This document shows positions 41,013 through 52,212 of a DNA stretch of 64,000 nucleotides, one piece after another. Below the pieces are notes generated by a model. The model ran no database searches, had not been told where the DNA came from, and worked only from the letters and a program-made list of their open reading frames with translations. Position numbers and translations under genes: made by a program. Within the stretch, counting starts at the first letter, position 1. Each line of letters starts with the position of its first letter. This DNA comes from Bombyx mori (Eukaryota; Arthropoda; Insecta; Lepidoptera; Bombycidae), in contig NC_085127.1 of NCBI RefSeq assembly GCF_030269925.1, forward strand, positions 4,843,501 to 4,907,500, written 5' to 3'.

Positions 41013-41990
41013 AATTCCGAGCTGGAAGTGGAAGACGTCTATGATCACGTGTTAGGTATAATACATTGTAACAGAAAGAGAAAATTGGTAGAATTATCGG
41101 ATTTTCAATTTTCATTGATTTTCCTGCAAAATTATCGAATCCGTCGTAAAGTATTTCAGCTGAATTCGGATAAAAGATAAGTTACACGCTCCTTAACATA
41201 ATATGAATAAAGACTGCTGTTGTCACAAACATGTTTGTTTCCAATCTTTACTTTCGTTATTGGTTTAAACTACTTCATAAATTGTAAACATAATCCATAT
41301 ACCTAATCACCACAAATATCCATAAACATGTGATTATTTGCGAATAATAAAATAATATATTCGAGCGAAAACAGATGAACAAACAATATATAAATGTGAG
41401 TATTGTGTACCTACACCGTAAGAATCGTATTGTTTCATAAAATGAAATTAATGAAATGATATAGGGTCGAGGAGTCAGCAGGACGTGCAATCCAGCTTTA
41501 TTATTCAGTCAACGGTTGCCCAGACGCCCGCTGCTCAATTCGAACGCAATACGTTGTGTAAAACAAAATATTGGCCTTCAACAACCCTTCTTCATTTATT
41601 TAATCTCGTTTTTAAATGTGTAAAGTTTAAAAAGTAGACTCTGACCAAGGCATGCACAGCCGGTGTGTATTCTTAAAGTCACAACAGCAGGGTAGCAGCC
41701 GCTACATAATTTTCGTGCAGGACAACTATGAGACAGTAAGTAATACTAACTAATTTGTACGTGAGTAGTCAACAAATTCTTGAGGGATAACAAATAAACG
41801 AATCTTTCACGTGTTCATTAAGCAATTAAGTTTATCTGTTTCAAACACACTGCACATTCAAACTTGATGGATTCTTTGTTTGAAACATGTCTGAATTATT
41901 TTCGTATGTTTTGATAAATACATAGTAATTTACACAAGTTTCGTTTAGTATCTACAAATGTATCATTGTCTAATATAATTAATATTATTA
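41013..41990. other. AT-rich non-coding DNA, no gene seen
   Basis: No supported ORF. 41970-42000 is an ATT microsatellite. Confidence 0.45.
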
Positions 41991-42275
41991 TTATTATTAT
42001 GTACAAAGTTTTTATTCTCGAATTTTTATGAATTTCGGTAAATACTGAAAACCACGGGCCTAAGCCAAGAGGAGTTAATTTACAGTTTGAATTTCGTCTG
42101 ATATTTCGTCCTGCAAAAATTTCCGAACAATCCGGCACGTATTTAAAATTGTGGCTTTTGCATGCATAAAAAATACATTTTTGGGTAAATCTAATAGCTT
42201 GATGGAGTGCTGAAGGTACTTTGGTATGATTCCAGTGCTGGAAAGCACTAGTGGCACAATATAAACTTTATTCAT
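41991..42275 (-). pseudogene. Remnant of a LINE-type polyprotein C-terminus
   Basis: The minus frame reads VYIVPLVLSSTGIIPKYLQH, then ILNTCRIVRKFL (42275 back to about 42110). This I-V-P-x-x-x-S-x-T-G motif followed by a LNTCRIVRxFL helix is a recurrent C-terminal segment of insect retrotransposon ORFs. A second frame continues with IFAGRNIRRN after a frameshift. Decayed and without other domains. Family assignment is from memory. Confidence 0.45.
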
Positions 42276-42513
42276 TTTCCAAACTCTACAAATTTCTTCC
42301 TTTAATTCTGTTTATACATGTGTATTTTTTCAGTTATTGTTTTTTGCATAGTATGGTGTTAGGAACTGCTATATATATTAAATGCACTACTTCATTAATT
42401 TTATCAATTAGAGTTATATCTGGCTTTTTATTGTGTACAGTTTTCTCAGTTGGTATGGCTCTGTCGAAGTACTTTTTGTGCGTGGTGCCCTCCAGCCCAG
42501 GTTTTCTTGCCCT

Positions 42514-42705
42514 TTGAGTTTCTCGCCGGATCTTCTCAGTGGGTAGCGTTTCCGATCCGGTGGTAAATTCTGCGAAGCACTGCTCTTGCTAGGGTCAGTG
42601 TTAGCATCACTACAGTTTGAGCCCTGTGAGCTCACCTACTAGTTAAGGTTACGCTGAAATAGCCTCTCAAGGCTATCAGCTTAGGTAGGAAAAAGAAAAA
42701 AAAAA
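42514..42705 (+). mobile_element. Non-LTR retrotransposon 3' end (TTTCTCGCCGGATCTTCTC family)
   Basis: Contains TTCTCGCCGGATCTTCTCAG, GTTTCCGATCCGGTGGTA, AATAGCCTCTCAAGGCTATC and a terminal run of A with a few G (42690-42705). 5'-truncated. Confidence 0.7.
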
Positions 42706-43204
42706 AACAGATTTTCGGGCGTATTGTTAATATGGTTTCGGTGTGCCATCTAATAATTTATATTTCATAGTTACCTTTTGGTGAACTGTGTGAGCTACCT
42801 TTATTATTATTATATTATAATTAATTGGGATTGAGCACAACCACTTGTTTTTTGTGGTGCGTGTTAGAACGAACAGAAACAATACAAATAATACTGCTCA
42901 CAATTTTGCTGGCTTAATAAGAATGAAAGGCATTTTTGACGTACGTATTCATATTACAAAGAACGATTTACGTTTCATAATAATAGGCAATAAATATACG
43001 TAATCTTATCAGCTTATAATGAAGAAAAGGTTTGTGCGGTGTTTTATATCTTCCACGGGATTGCAAATATTTGTACTCTCGTGACGTATTTGTATATAAT
43101 AGGTTCATCTAAAAATATGGTTTATCAAAGGAAAGCGTTAAGCGCATGACTGATATCATGTCATGATCATATAACGTGTATTCCTCAAAATTCCTAAAAA
43201 ATAC
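42706..43204. other. AT-rich non-coding DNA, no gene seen
   Basis: No supported ORF or repeat. Confidence 0.45.
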
Positions 43205-43443
43205 ATACTGTACCAGACTTTTTGACGAATATGCGTACAATCTGAACCTCAATTTATGACGCTTTCTTATGTTATTCTTTATGTTTTAACTTTTGGCTTT
43301 GTTGTACTGAATTATCAATTTAGATTGAAAAGTGTATTATAATACTTTAATAGTTTAGAATGCAGCTGTCTAATCTAGTCTGAATGAAAACACACACTTT
43401 AGGGAAATGCACGAGTAACATACGTGGCAAAGGTCATATAATG
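43205..43443 (+). repeat. 240-bp direct repeat, copy A
   Basis: Matches 44851-45091 with a few changes and a short deletion (from CCAGACTTTTTGACGAATAT to GTGGCAAAGGTCATATAAT). Copy A is ended by a Bm1 insertion. Non-coding. Confidence 0.8.
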
Positions 43444-43449
43444 TGATAA

Positions 43450-43814
43450 AAAAAATTTTATTGCTAAGATGGATGGACGAGCTCACATCCCACCTGGTGA
43501 TAAGTGGTTACTGGAGCCCATAGACATCTACAACGTAAATGCGTAAATGCTTCACGGCAGAAACAGGCAGGCTGGTGATACCTACCCGTGTGGACTCACA
43601 AGAGGTCCTACCACCAGTAATTACGCAAGTTATAATTTTGCGGGTTTGATTTTTATTACACACGATGTTATTCATTCACCGTGGAAGTCAATCGTGAACA
43701 TTTGTTGAGTACGTATTTCATTAGAAAAATTGGTACCCGCCTGAGATTCGGACACCGGTGCATCGCTAGATACGAATGCACCGGACGTCTTAATCCTTTA
43801 GGCCACGACGACTT
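43450..43814 (-). mobile_element. Bm1 SINE with intact head and internal deletion
   Basis: Reverse-complemented Bm1 running from the A tail to the tRNA-like head (CCTTTAGGCCACGACGACTT). About 100 bp of the body is missing: GTAAATGCG is joined directly to a second TAAATGC and CTTCACGGCAG. Confidence 0.9.
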
Positions 43815-44243
43815 TATTTAATTTTAATTAATGTAGCCGGTGACCAAAACAGAAAATAAAATCTGGATTAAACATTGCTCATTCAAATCGTATTTATTTA
43901 TGCTATGAGGAAGTAACCATAACTATATAATATTTTATATGGATTTGATAAATTTGAATGTTACAGTTTTATTACTGACCGGTTTTTATTTATTATTAGT
44001 TTAATTATTCATTTACCACAATAACAATAAAGAATATGTCTGAACACCTTTATTATTCCTGATCTAAAACAACATTTTTTTATATTGAGTGATGAATATT
44101 GTTTTACTGGGTACATACCCACCTAACATATTAGTATATTTCCCTTCTGCTTCTCTCATTCGAAGCGTGAGTCATTGAATTTAAATATTCTAATAATGAA
44201 AGTGCATAGTGCGTCTTATATGTATTTAGTCACTACATCACTA
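43815..44243. other. AT-rich non-coding DNA, no gene seen
   Basis: No supported ORF or repeat. Confidence 0.45.
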
Positions 44244-44464
44244 TCACTAAATACGTAGTATAAAACAAAGTCGCTTTCTCTGTCCCTATGTCCCTATGTA
44301 TGCTTAAATCTTTAAATCTACGCAACGGATTTTGATGCGGTTTTTTTTAATAGATAGAGTGATTGAAGAGGAAGGTTTATATGTATAATAACATCCATTA
44401 AATAGTGGAGAAATCAATAATAAATTACAGTTTCCGAAGCTGAAGCGAGGGCGGGTCGCTAATA
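44244..44464 (-). repeat. 210-bp repeat, copy 3, inverted
   Basis: Matches the inverted copy at 11669-11884 almost throughout, including AAGAGGAAGGTTTATATG and GGCGGGTCGCTAAT at the end. Confidence 0.8.
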
Positions 44465-44850
44465 AACAATAAAGAACACGAGATCTCAGTTCGCGGTACA
44501 AACGTGCTCGCGTGATGTCTTGAGTAATACCTAGTCTACTGGAGGGTCGGCGTCGGCCGAAATTGTCGTACGCCACGCCAGCCGGAAGAATTCACACTGT
44601 CGTTATTGATAAATTGCCGGTTCTTCAATTTACCGGTGCTTAATCCAACGCCTCGAGTGCACCGATCAACACCAACAACTCGCTAATGTTTCCAATGTCA
44701 CACTGTCGCGCACACGAGATGTAGTGTCTATTTACGACCATCAATTTAGCGTATTTATTTCTAATACACGATTAGGGGAAACCTAGGCATAATTTGTTGG
44801 TGAGACGAATTCAGAAAATAAACAAATCTTTTAGTTTACTTTAAAATACT
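44465..44850. other. Non-coding DNA, no gene seen
   Basis: GC-richer than average around 44480-44700 but without a recognised ORF or motif. Confidence 0.4.
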
Positions 44851-45091
44851 TTACCAGACTTTTTGACGAATATGCGAACAATCTGAACCTCAATTTATGA
44901 TGCTTTAAAACAGTCTCTTATTTTATTCTTTATGTTTTAATTTTTGGCTTTGTTGTACTGAATTATCAATTTAGATTGAAAAGTGTATTATAATACTATA
45001 ATAGTCTAGAATGCAGCTGTCTAATCTAGTCTGAATGAAAACACACACTTTAAGAAAATGCACGAGTAACATACGTGGCAAAGGTCATATA
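44851..45091 (+). repeat. 240-bp direct repeat, copy B
   Basis: Second copy of 43205-43443, about 1.65 kb away. It ends at AAAGGTCATATA, which recurs about 19 bp later. Confidence 0.8.
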
Positions 45092-45306
45092 ATCAATATA
45101 AAGGTCATATACTATCATCTAGATTATAGCGGTCTTCGTCTGCTTAGTGGCGAGTTTTCGGAATCCGGCGATATTACTTTCTTTCGGGTGCGCGTTTGGC
45201 GTTCACTTGCAGGGAACAATTTCTCGCATTTCGTTGATTTGGTTCATCTTGCGGGAGAATGCATGGTCTGATACCCTCTACCTCTACTATCATGTAACTG
45301 TTTTAA

Positions 45307-45705
45307 CTAGAGGTCTCGCAGTAGCCGAAATTCGACTATAATTAATTGGAATTGTAAGTTTGTACACTATTATGATTGTATTTTCAACGCCAAGACTACA
45401 CTATAGAAAAATATTAATAAAGACAAACAATATTTAATCTATTCTCAATTTGACCACAGACGTCAAGAACAAAAGTTTGACAGTAAATAAATAGTATGCA
45501 TGCGTGTGTGTGTCAAATACATGGTAGTGTGTGTAATGTTTTATTTATTGACTTCACGTATCTTTTATGCATTATTTAAAAAAAATATTAGCATTGTGCA
45601 CTTCTTCTCTATATTCTCTGGAAGTGTGGAAAATTTCATAATCCTCCGTCCGCGCAATTTTCGTAAAAAGGGATACAAAATTTTTGCTTCACGTATTAAT
45701 ATATT
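45307..45705 (-). mobile_element. Non-autonomous Helitron, copy 2
   Basis: On the minus strand it ends in CTAG (45307-45310) followed by host T, with the subterminal hairpin AGTCGAATTTCGGCTA-type close to that end. The body matches 51077-51491 throughout, and the other end matches TATTAATACGTGAAGC. No coding capacity. Confidence 0.72.
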
Positions 45706-46180
45706 TTTAATAAAACTTCTAAGGAATATTTGTGCAATAGATTATATTTTAAAGACGATAATTAATTAGTATGTATTATGATAACGCTACACGGAATTAA
45801 ATTGGATATAATGGATTTGTTTCTGGCGTTTCTGTTTTGTTCCAACATTTTTTGTATTGAAATAAAAATAAATTGGGCGAAAAAGAAAGTTTAATACAGT
45901 AATAGCTGATATGTGAGTAAAATATCCAAATTCAATTTAATTTTCTCGACCTTGTTAATACTAAAAGTATTTTGGGCGCTATACGCAAGGTTACTCCCAT
46001 TAAAAAACAGTTTACCCCCGATTTGAGACCTCAACGGCGTCGCGAAACGTGGGTAGTTTTTCCTTTGCTTTTGGTTGCGGGCTCTGTACGTACTATGGAG
46101 TTGCTAAGTTCTAACACTCATAGATGGTTTAACAAATGAGTAGTTCTTTTTGTTTATTTTGTTCAATTTCATTATATATA
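45706..46180. other. AT-rich non-coding DNA, no gene seen
   Basis: No supported ORF or repeat; ends at the TA target site of the mariner element. Confidence 0.45.
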
Positions 46181-46305
46181 CCTAGTCAGGTCATAAATTC
46201 TGTCACATGTTTAATGTAAAATAATTGAAACAAGTTTATTCATTATGTAACCATTCATATACCAAAATGAACTTAACAAAACATAGATTCTTATGACACT
46301 AAAGT

Positions 46306-47547
46306 TTATTCAAAATGACCTCCGTGATTTTGAATACAGGCCTTCAATCTGCGCGGCCAGTCGTCTATCGCAGCACGAACGAGGTCCATGTCAAGATCGG
46401 CGGCTGCCTTAATCAAAGATGTGTTGAGTGACTCCAAATTGGGATGAGGCTTTGAGCACGCCTTTTCCTCCAAGTGTTGCCATATCTTGTAATCTAACGG
46501 ATTCAAATCTGGACTGGAGGAGGGCCAGTCTTCGTGTCGGATGAAGTCGATTTCACGCGCCGCCAGCCAGTCTTGTGTGCTCTTCGCTCTATGAGCTGGC
46601 GCCGAATCTTATTGGAATACCCAGTGCCTGTTATTGAACATGGTATGAGAAACAGGTTCCACAAGGTTCGTCAGGACTGTATTTTGATACACAACTGCAT
46701 TCGTTTTTACACCTTTCTCACAAAAATGTACCTCTGTTAAGCCCCAATAAGAAACTCCCAACCATACCATGAGCGAGGATGGAAAATGACCTCGTTGGAC
46801 ACGCGGAATACGGTTGCTCGCTTCTTCACTACTGTGTGCGTACACCTTATCATTTTGTTTGTTGTAGCTCTCTTCTACGGTAAAAATTTTTTCATCCGAA
46901 AAAAGAATTTCCCGATATTTTTTTCCCGCGTACCGCTTCAACAAAGCGCGGCATCTCTTCAGTCTCAGGTCCACTAGACGGGCATTCAAACGATGTCCTG
47001 TTTTTCTTCGATATGCCCGAAGCCCTAAGTCTTTATTTAACACCCTTTTCACCGTGGTTCTGCTTTTTTTTTATTTTTTATTGCCCTTGTAGGCAGACGA
47101 GCATACGGCCCACCTGATGGTGAGTGGTTACCGTCGCCCATGGACTTCAGCAATGCCAGGGGCAGAGCCAAGCCGCTGCCTACCGCTTAATACTCTCCAC
47201 AAGCCTCGTTTGAAGAAGGACATGTCATAGCGCTCGGGAAACACCGTGGAAGGGAGCTCATTCCATAACCCCATCTGAAGGGCCAACAGTTTCTGCTTAC
47301 GTTTGGGATTTCTTTGAATTCGCGCCTTCACAGCTTTTATCACTGCTGGAGTCCTAAAAGACCGAGGGCGACCATTTCTTGACCTGTCATCTACACTAGA
47401 GTCTTCATTGCATCGTTTGATGGTACAATAAATGAATCTTTTGGTTATATCCAAATTTTTCAGTATGTAAAAAATTTGAATTGGCGCGTAACCGCAACGA
47501 TGCAACGCAATAACTGCAACACGGTCTTCTTTAAGCGTCCACTCCAT
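46306..47547 (-). pseudogene. mariner transposase, broken
   Basis: The ATG is at 47547 (MEWTLKEDRVAVIALH). The N-terminal part has a helix-turn-helix region and a GRPRSFRTP linker (HTH DNA-binding domain). The catalytic part has FSDEKIF (first Asp), DSAPAHRAK (second) and SSPDLNPLDY (third). The stop at 46306 follows GGHFE. Only two lesions are visible: the LINE insertion at 47064-47267 after KLLALQMG, and a single TAA (46609-46611) directly before DSAPAH where the family has Gln. Both flanks stay in the same frame, giving about 345 codons without the insertion. It is non-functional as it stands. Confidence 0.9.
47064..47267 (-). mobile_element. LINE 3' fragment nested in mariner
   Basis: Reverse complement of the last ~180 bp of the 1-3690 LINE, from TATGGAATGAGCTCCC to the poly(A) (T-run at 47064-47079). 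Nearly identical to that element, so younger than the mariner copy it interrupts. Confidence 0.92.
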
Positions 47548-47691
47548 ATTTAAAAATTAGTGAAAATTCTAAAAGTATAATTTTTTTTTTTCATGAACAT
47601 TTAGAAATTCGAATGCAATAAACTTTTTTGTAGCCAGCATTCTAAAAGAAAAGTTTTTACTGTGTGACAATACTTATGACCTGACTAGGTA

Positions 47692-48042
47692 TCTCGGGCA
47701 ACTTCCTGTATAAGATGAAGTATAAGATGAAGTGCATTTTGGTTGAAAAATTTTTGTGGAGCTGAGAATTACATTTGTACGGAAGTTCGAATCACTAAAA
47801 CAAACCGTCGATCGTGACCACTCTGTGTTCGTTATAATTTGACAAGGCGTTCTTAAAGCTGAATTTTATTGATATGATTCATCTGAAGCGCTTGATTGGG
47901 AACACTTTATTTCCAACAGTTTAATAAAATGACAATTTCTTCTATAAGTCGGCTCAACATTATTTCCACTAACATTTGAATATTATTTATCAAATTTTAA
48001 AATTATGAATTCTTGCTTATTCATGTTCCAACGCTTTTTTTT
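47692..48042. other. AT-rich non-coding DNA, no gene seen
   Basis: No supported ORF or repeat. Confidence 0.45.
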
Positions 48043-48352
48043 CTTTTTTTTCCTACCTAAGCTGATAGCCTTGAGAGGCTATTTCAGCGTAACCTTAACT
48101 AGTGGGTGAGCTCACGGGGCTCAAACCTGAGGACGTTGCTAACATGAACCCTAGCTAGAGCCTTGCTTCGCAGAATCTACCACCGGGTCGGAAACACAAC
48201 CCACTGAGAAGATCCGGCGAGAAACTCAGTGGGCTGTGTCTGTGGGTTAATTTACTCGTCGAGCCCTTCGTCGCAAGCGGCGGGTTCGACGAGAACGTTG
48301 ACCGGTGCTTGAAGTACCTAAAAGCACCGTTAGTGGATCGGGAGGATCCGAA
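48043..48352 (-). mobile_element. Non-LTR retrotransposon 3' end (TTTCTCGCCGGATCTTCTC family)
   Basis: Inverted copy: T-run, CCTACCTAAGCTGATAGCC, GAGAGGCTATTTCAGCGT, then GAAGATCCGGCGAGAAACTC and CGTCGCAAGCGG. Its 5' part matches the 37960 copy (CAAGCACCGGTCAACG when read on the minus strand). Confidence 0.7.
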
Positions 48353-49173
48353 ATGACTTGTTTTGGGCGACGTCGGCTGCTTTCCATTCTGTCCGCAGGA
48401 TCGGGAATGTTTCATGTTCTGTCGCATCATTATAATGTTAATATTTTGCGGACAATTTTTTTTATCTACAATAGGTTTCTTAAACAAATATTAGGTTATA
48501 ATTTTTAAGACAAGATTAGATTCTCTTAACTGATTTAAAAACAAAGAAAAAATCAGTTGCAAACATTATTACAATCGACAAACATTTGTGATAACTATTT
48601 TAGGCCTTACTAATAAAGACAAGGCATAAATAATCTTAGTTAGGTACACATTATGATTTGTTCTTTTGATCGTCTTCGTCGACGCGTGAACGTCATGACC
48701 CGGTTGTCTCTTTTTATTCCTACTAGCTGCTACCCGCAGCTTCGCCTGCGTGGGAAGAAAAAGTATCAATATAGGTTTCCCTGCGATTCCATGAGATTTT
48801 TTTGGGAAAAACGATAGCCTATATCACTTTAAAGTTATTACTTTAAAAATAAGTCATATAAATCCGTTGTTTCGTTTCAACGTGAAATAATGACACACAC
48901 ACACACACACACAAAAAAAAAACGCTGTCACATTTATAATACAAAGAGATTATTCAAATACTTAGATTTAAACCACGCTTACTAGAACTAGCGTGCAAAT
49001 GAAGAGGTCAATATAAAGTCGCACTACAAAATGAATCCAGATGTTAAATTTTAGACACGAATTAAATAAGCAGAACATAGCCTGAAGTGTGTGTGAGTTG
49101 AAACCATAAAACCTCTCCGTTACTTTGCGATTTGAAGGTCTGATTCTCATACCAAGACAAACTTTGCGTAGAG
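48353..49173. other. Non-coding DNA with decayed repeat pieces
   Basis: TACTAGCTGCTACCCGCAGC at 48720 resembles the start of the CTAGC-type repeats elsewhere but has no full match. An AC dinucleotide run is at 48892-48912. No gene. Confidence 0.4.
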
Positions 49174-49240
49174 CAGGGGCCGGCAAACCTTTCGCAAGTG
49201 CTAATCAAGTTTCGGAAATTTTGATCATCAAACTTGTCAT
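49174..49240 (+). mobile_element. Possible hAT transposon terminus
   Basis: CAGGGGCCGGCAAACCTTT is a canonical hAT-type terminal repeat. The matching right terminus was not found in the following kilobase, so this may be a broken end. The end coordinate is nominal. Confidence 0.45.
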
Positions 49241-49513
49241 CAATTAGGTAAATTCGTCATGTTTTATAAATCGAACGTAATTCGTAATTCATACTAGGTT
49301 TAAAACGTTTTAACTGCACGAAATTCAAGAGATTATGTATTATAAATCAGTCGTCTAAATCAATAACAAATATTATGAAAATAATTTCCCCGGAAAGGCA
49401 CCTCTTCGTATCGCAGACTCTTGTATAGCTATCTCTATTGAAACAGCATTTAGGTGTTTTTACGTAGTATTTGCTATGAGATTGACATTGTTGATTTGAC
49501 AAGGCCTAACGAC

Positions 49514-49688
49514 ATATATATAGGGGGCATTATTGTACTCACCCGCTCACTCTCCTTCGAGAGTGTTTACAGCATCGACTACTAGTGTTAAGTTCACCTC
49601 ACCTCACCCGCACCGTTCATAGCCACCTGAAGTGGCGGAACGCTCACAAACAACAAGGAAGAAGCACATCAGATCGTCACCGGTAAGT
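49514..49688 (+). promoter_or_regulatory. TATA-like box followed by a splice donor (candidate first exon or LTR piece)
   Basis: TATATATAGGGGGC at 49515, a pyrimidine-rich start region near 49545, a transcribed-looking GC-richer stretch and a strong donor ACCGGTAAGTG at 49679-49689. No ORF or partner exon could be attached. It could be an orphan promoter from a retroelement. Confidence 0.25.
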
Positions 49689-49946
49689 GAAATACGATAA
49701 TTGACGATCCACGATCACTCTCCTTGTCTAATGAAAAAACACCACACCGGACTGAATGTATTTCGATTAACATGTACATGACTTATACGATTTTTTTGGT
49801 TTTTACTGTAATTTATAATAAGATCAATCCATGACGTTCTTTTCAGCGGAGTGTGGAAAATATACATGAATCATATAGCTGTAGGTAGTTTTCAAAATTA
49901 CCTTTCGATCGTTCATATTAAATTTTCACGTGTTGATTGTTTTGGA

Positions 49947-50182
49947 ACTGGTGGTAGGACCTCTTGTGAGTCCCCACGGGTAGGTACCACCACCCTGGCT
50001 ATTTCTGCCGTGAAGCAGTAATGCGTTTCGGTTTGAAAGGTGGGGCAGCTGTTGTAATTATACTGAGACCTTAGAACTTATATCTCAAGGTAGGTGGCGG
50101 CATTTACGTTGTAGATGTCTACGGGCTCCGGTAACTTTAACACTAGGTGGACTGTGACCTCGTCTACCCACCTAATCAATTA
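49947..50182 (+). mobile_element. Bm1 SINE, 5'-truncated, diverged
   Basis: From ACTGGTGGTAGGACCTCTTG to CACCTAATCAATTAA, with the tail block altered (CACTAGGTGGACTGTGACC) and no long A run. Confidence 0.88.
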
Positions 50183-51076
50183 ACAGCTCAAATATCACTT
50201 TTATAGGATTTAATGCACAATGAAAACGTAACTTTATTTGGTGCGCTCATCTCTTTAATGCATAAAGTACGTCCATTAATGGGCAGTGACCTATTTCTTG
50301 TAATTTCCACTTACCTCTTTACACACTCAACGGAATACGATGAGTTTTCGCTGCGTCATATTTTAAAGTGCCTTTGTACATAATTTTCCTATTACTCTGT
50401 ACTGTGTCTTGTTTTCTGTGTGTACATAAATAAATAAATAAATAAAATAAAAAATAAAATAAATTTACGAAACTAAAACTTTGCAACCCCGTGAATGAAT
50501 TTCACTGAAAATAGAAGCATTAAATTCAAGGAAGAGCTTATCGGTATTAGCTCATCAGCTTTATTTTATACTTTCGATGTTAAAAATCCGTATTACTTAG
50601 CTGTTAGAAGGTTTCATTAACGCAAATTATGATCTATGGATGTGTATATTTTGATAAGTTCGATGCTGTAATTTGAACAGCTTTGATGTATAAAGAAAAC
50701 CATTATAACCATTTTCGTCAAAGAGGGTATTGCCATTTGATTGAATAGTATAAAAGGTAATATATTTTTAAAACGGAAACTATTGCATTTAAAGCAAGCC
50801 GAACCAGATATTCTCAATTTCTGGGTAAGCCACAACGAAAGAAAAATTATTGTATTGCTATCGGTCTTGGGTGATTTAACAAATTTTCTAATTATTCTTG
50901 CGTTTCGAAGTAGATGAAATTCACTTAATATATTCTGTTACATAAATAAATTCTGAAGGCCAATTAAAACACAAAAAAAACTGTAGTAATTCTTCACTCG
51001 ATACTACAAAACAAAAAGTTAAGCACAATAAAACTAAAAGTTTTGAGTATTACGTTTAATGATATAATAATTTATA
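50183..51076. other. AT-rich non-coding DNA, no gene seen
   Basis: AAAT/AATA microsatellite at 50425-50465. No supported ORF. Confidence 0.45.
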
Positions 51077-51491
51077 CTAGAGGTCCCGCAGTAGTCGAAA
51101 TTCGACTATAATTAATTGGAATTGTAAGTTTGTACACTATTATGATTGTATTTTATATTTCTATAATCACAAATTGCGCCAAGACTACACTATAAAAAAT
51201 ATTAATAAAGACAAACAATATTTAAACTATTCTCAATTTGACAACAGACGTCAAGAACAAAAGTTTGACAATAAATAGTATGCATGCGTGTGTACGTCAA
51301 ATACATGGTAGTTTGTGTAATGTTTTCTTTATTGATTTAATGTATCTTTTACGCATTATTTAAAAAAAAAAATAGCATTGTGCACTTCTTCTCTATATTT
51401 TCTATAAGTGTGGAAAATTTCATACTCCTCCGTCCGCGCAATTTTCGTAAAAAGGGATACAAAGTTTTTGCTTCACGTATTAATATATAGA
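51077..51491 (-). mobile_element. Non-autonomous Helitron, copy 3 (best preserved)
   Basis: Read on the minus strand it starts TCTATATATTAATACGTG after a host A, and ends with the palindrome TAGTCGAATTTCGACTA, then CTGCGGGACCTCTAG before a host T. These are the Helitron rules: TC start, subterminal hairpin, CTAG end, insertion between A and T. No Rep/helicase. Confidence 0.82.
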
Positions 51492-51943
51492 TTCCATATT
51501 TTAAGTCGATGTGTTTTGTTCTCTAATTTAATCTTGTTTCTATAGTAAGCCAGATTCACCTAACAAAACAAAATCGAAACATGATTCTTCAAAGATATCC
51601 AAGCACGTGTTGTATCGTAGCAGCCGTTTTCCTCAAAACAATATTCGGGTGTGCAAATTTTAAATATACATAAAATACACATAAAATTATGTATGTACGT
51701 CACGTCTTTATGTCGTATGTTGATTTTAACTCAGTTCGTTGTCAGACAGCATCCTTCACGCTATCTCATAACAGAGTAAACAGAAGTATTAGTGTAAGCA
51801 AATAAATCATTCGAGCATGTATATATAATTTCAGTATTTTATTGACATAGATGTGTTATAAAAGTTTTCGATACGTAATTTACATTTAATTACTTTTTTT
51901 ATTACATTCTAATGAAAGGGATCACTGAATTCGCGATAAATTA
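51492..51943. other. AT-rich non-coding DNA, no gene seen
   Basis: No supported ORF or repeat. Confidence 0.45.
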
Positions 51944-52212
51944 ACGATCGCCTGGTGTAGTGGTAAGTGACATGGTCACTACACAAGGGGGTCGCGGGTT
52001 CGAATCCCGCCAAGGGAAGATATTTGTATGAAAAATATAAATGTCTTTTCCAGGGTTATGGATGTATATTAAATATTAAATATATGTACGTGTATAATAA
52101 AAATCTTACATTTATTTCCGTTATCTGGTACCTGTAACACAAGTTCTTTACGAACTTAGCACGGGACCAGTTAACGTGGCGTGATTGTTATTAAATATTT
52201 ATTTATTTATTA
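51944..52212 (+). mobile_element. Second tRNA-derived SINE, copy 2
   Basis: tRNA-like head 51947-52018 with TGGTGTAGTGGTAAGTGAC (A box region) and GCGGGTTCGAATCCCGC (T arm, B box), then the same body and ATTTATTTATT tail as the copy at 23784-24060. The absence of a canonical acceptor stem argues against a real tRNA gene. Confidence 0.8.

Larger units (their letters stand above)
46181..47689 (-). mobile_element. mariner element (DD37D type) with a nested LINE fragment
   Basis: Terminal inverted repeats of about 28 bp start CCTAGTCAGGTCATAA at both ends and are flanked by TA (46179-46180, 47690-47691), the Tc1/mariner target duplication. Without the 204-bp nested LINE piece the element is about 1,305 bp, the usual mariner size. 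The transposase reads from right to left. Conserved FSDEK, QDSAPAH-like and SPDLNPLDY boxes, with 37 residues between the second and third catalytic Asp, place it with the DD37D (mori/maT) group to which Bombyx Bmmar1 belongs. Confidence 0.92.

Noticed and set aside
46534..46977. Plus-strand ORFs across the mariner element
   Set aside because: The minus strand encodes the conserved transposase; these are antisense shadows.
51947..52018. A tRNA gene (B box GGTTCGAATCC and plausible arms)
   Set aside because: The same sequence continues into a shared 200-bp body and recurs at 23784-24060; the acceptor stem does not pair well. It is the head of a SINE.
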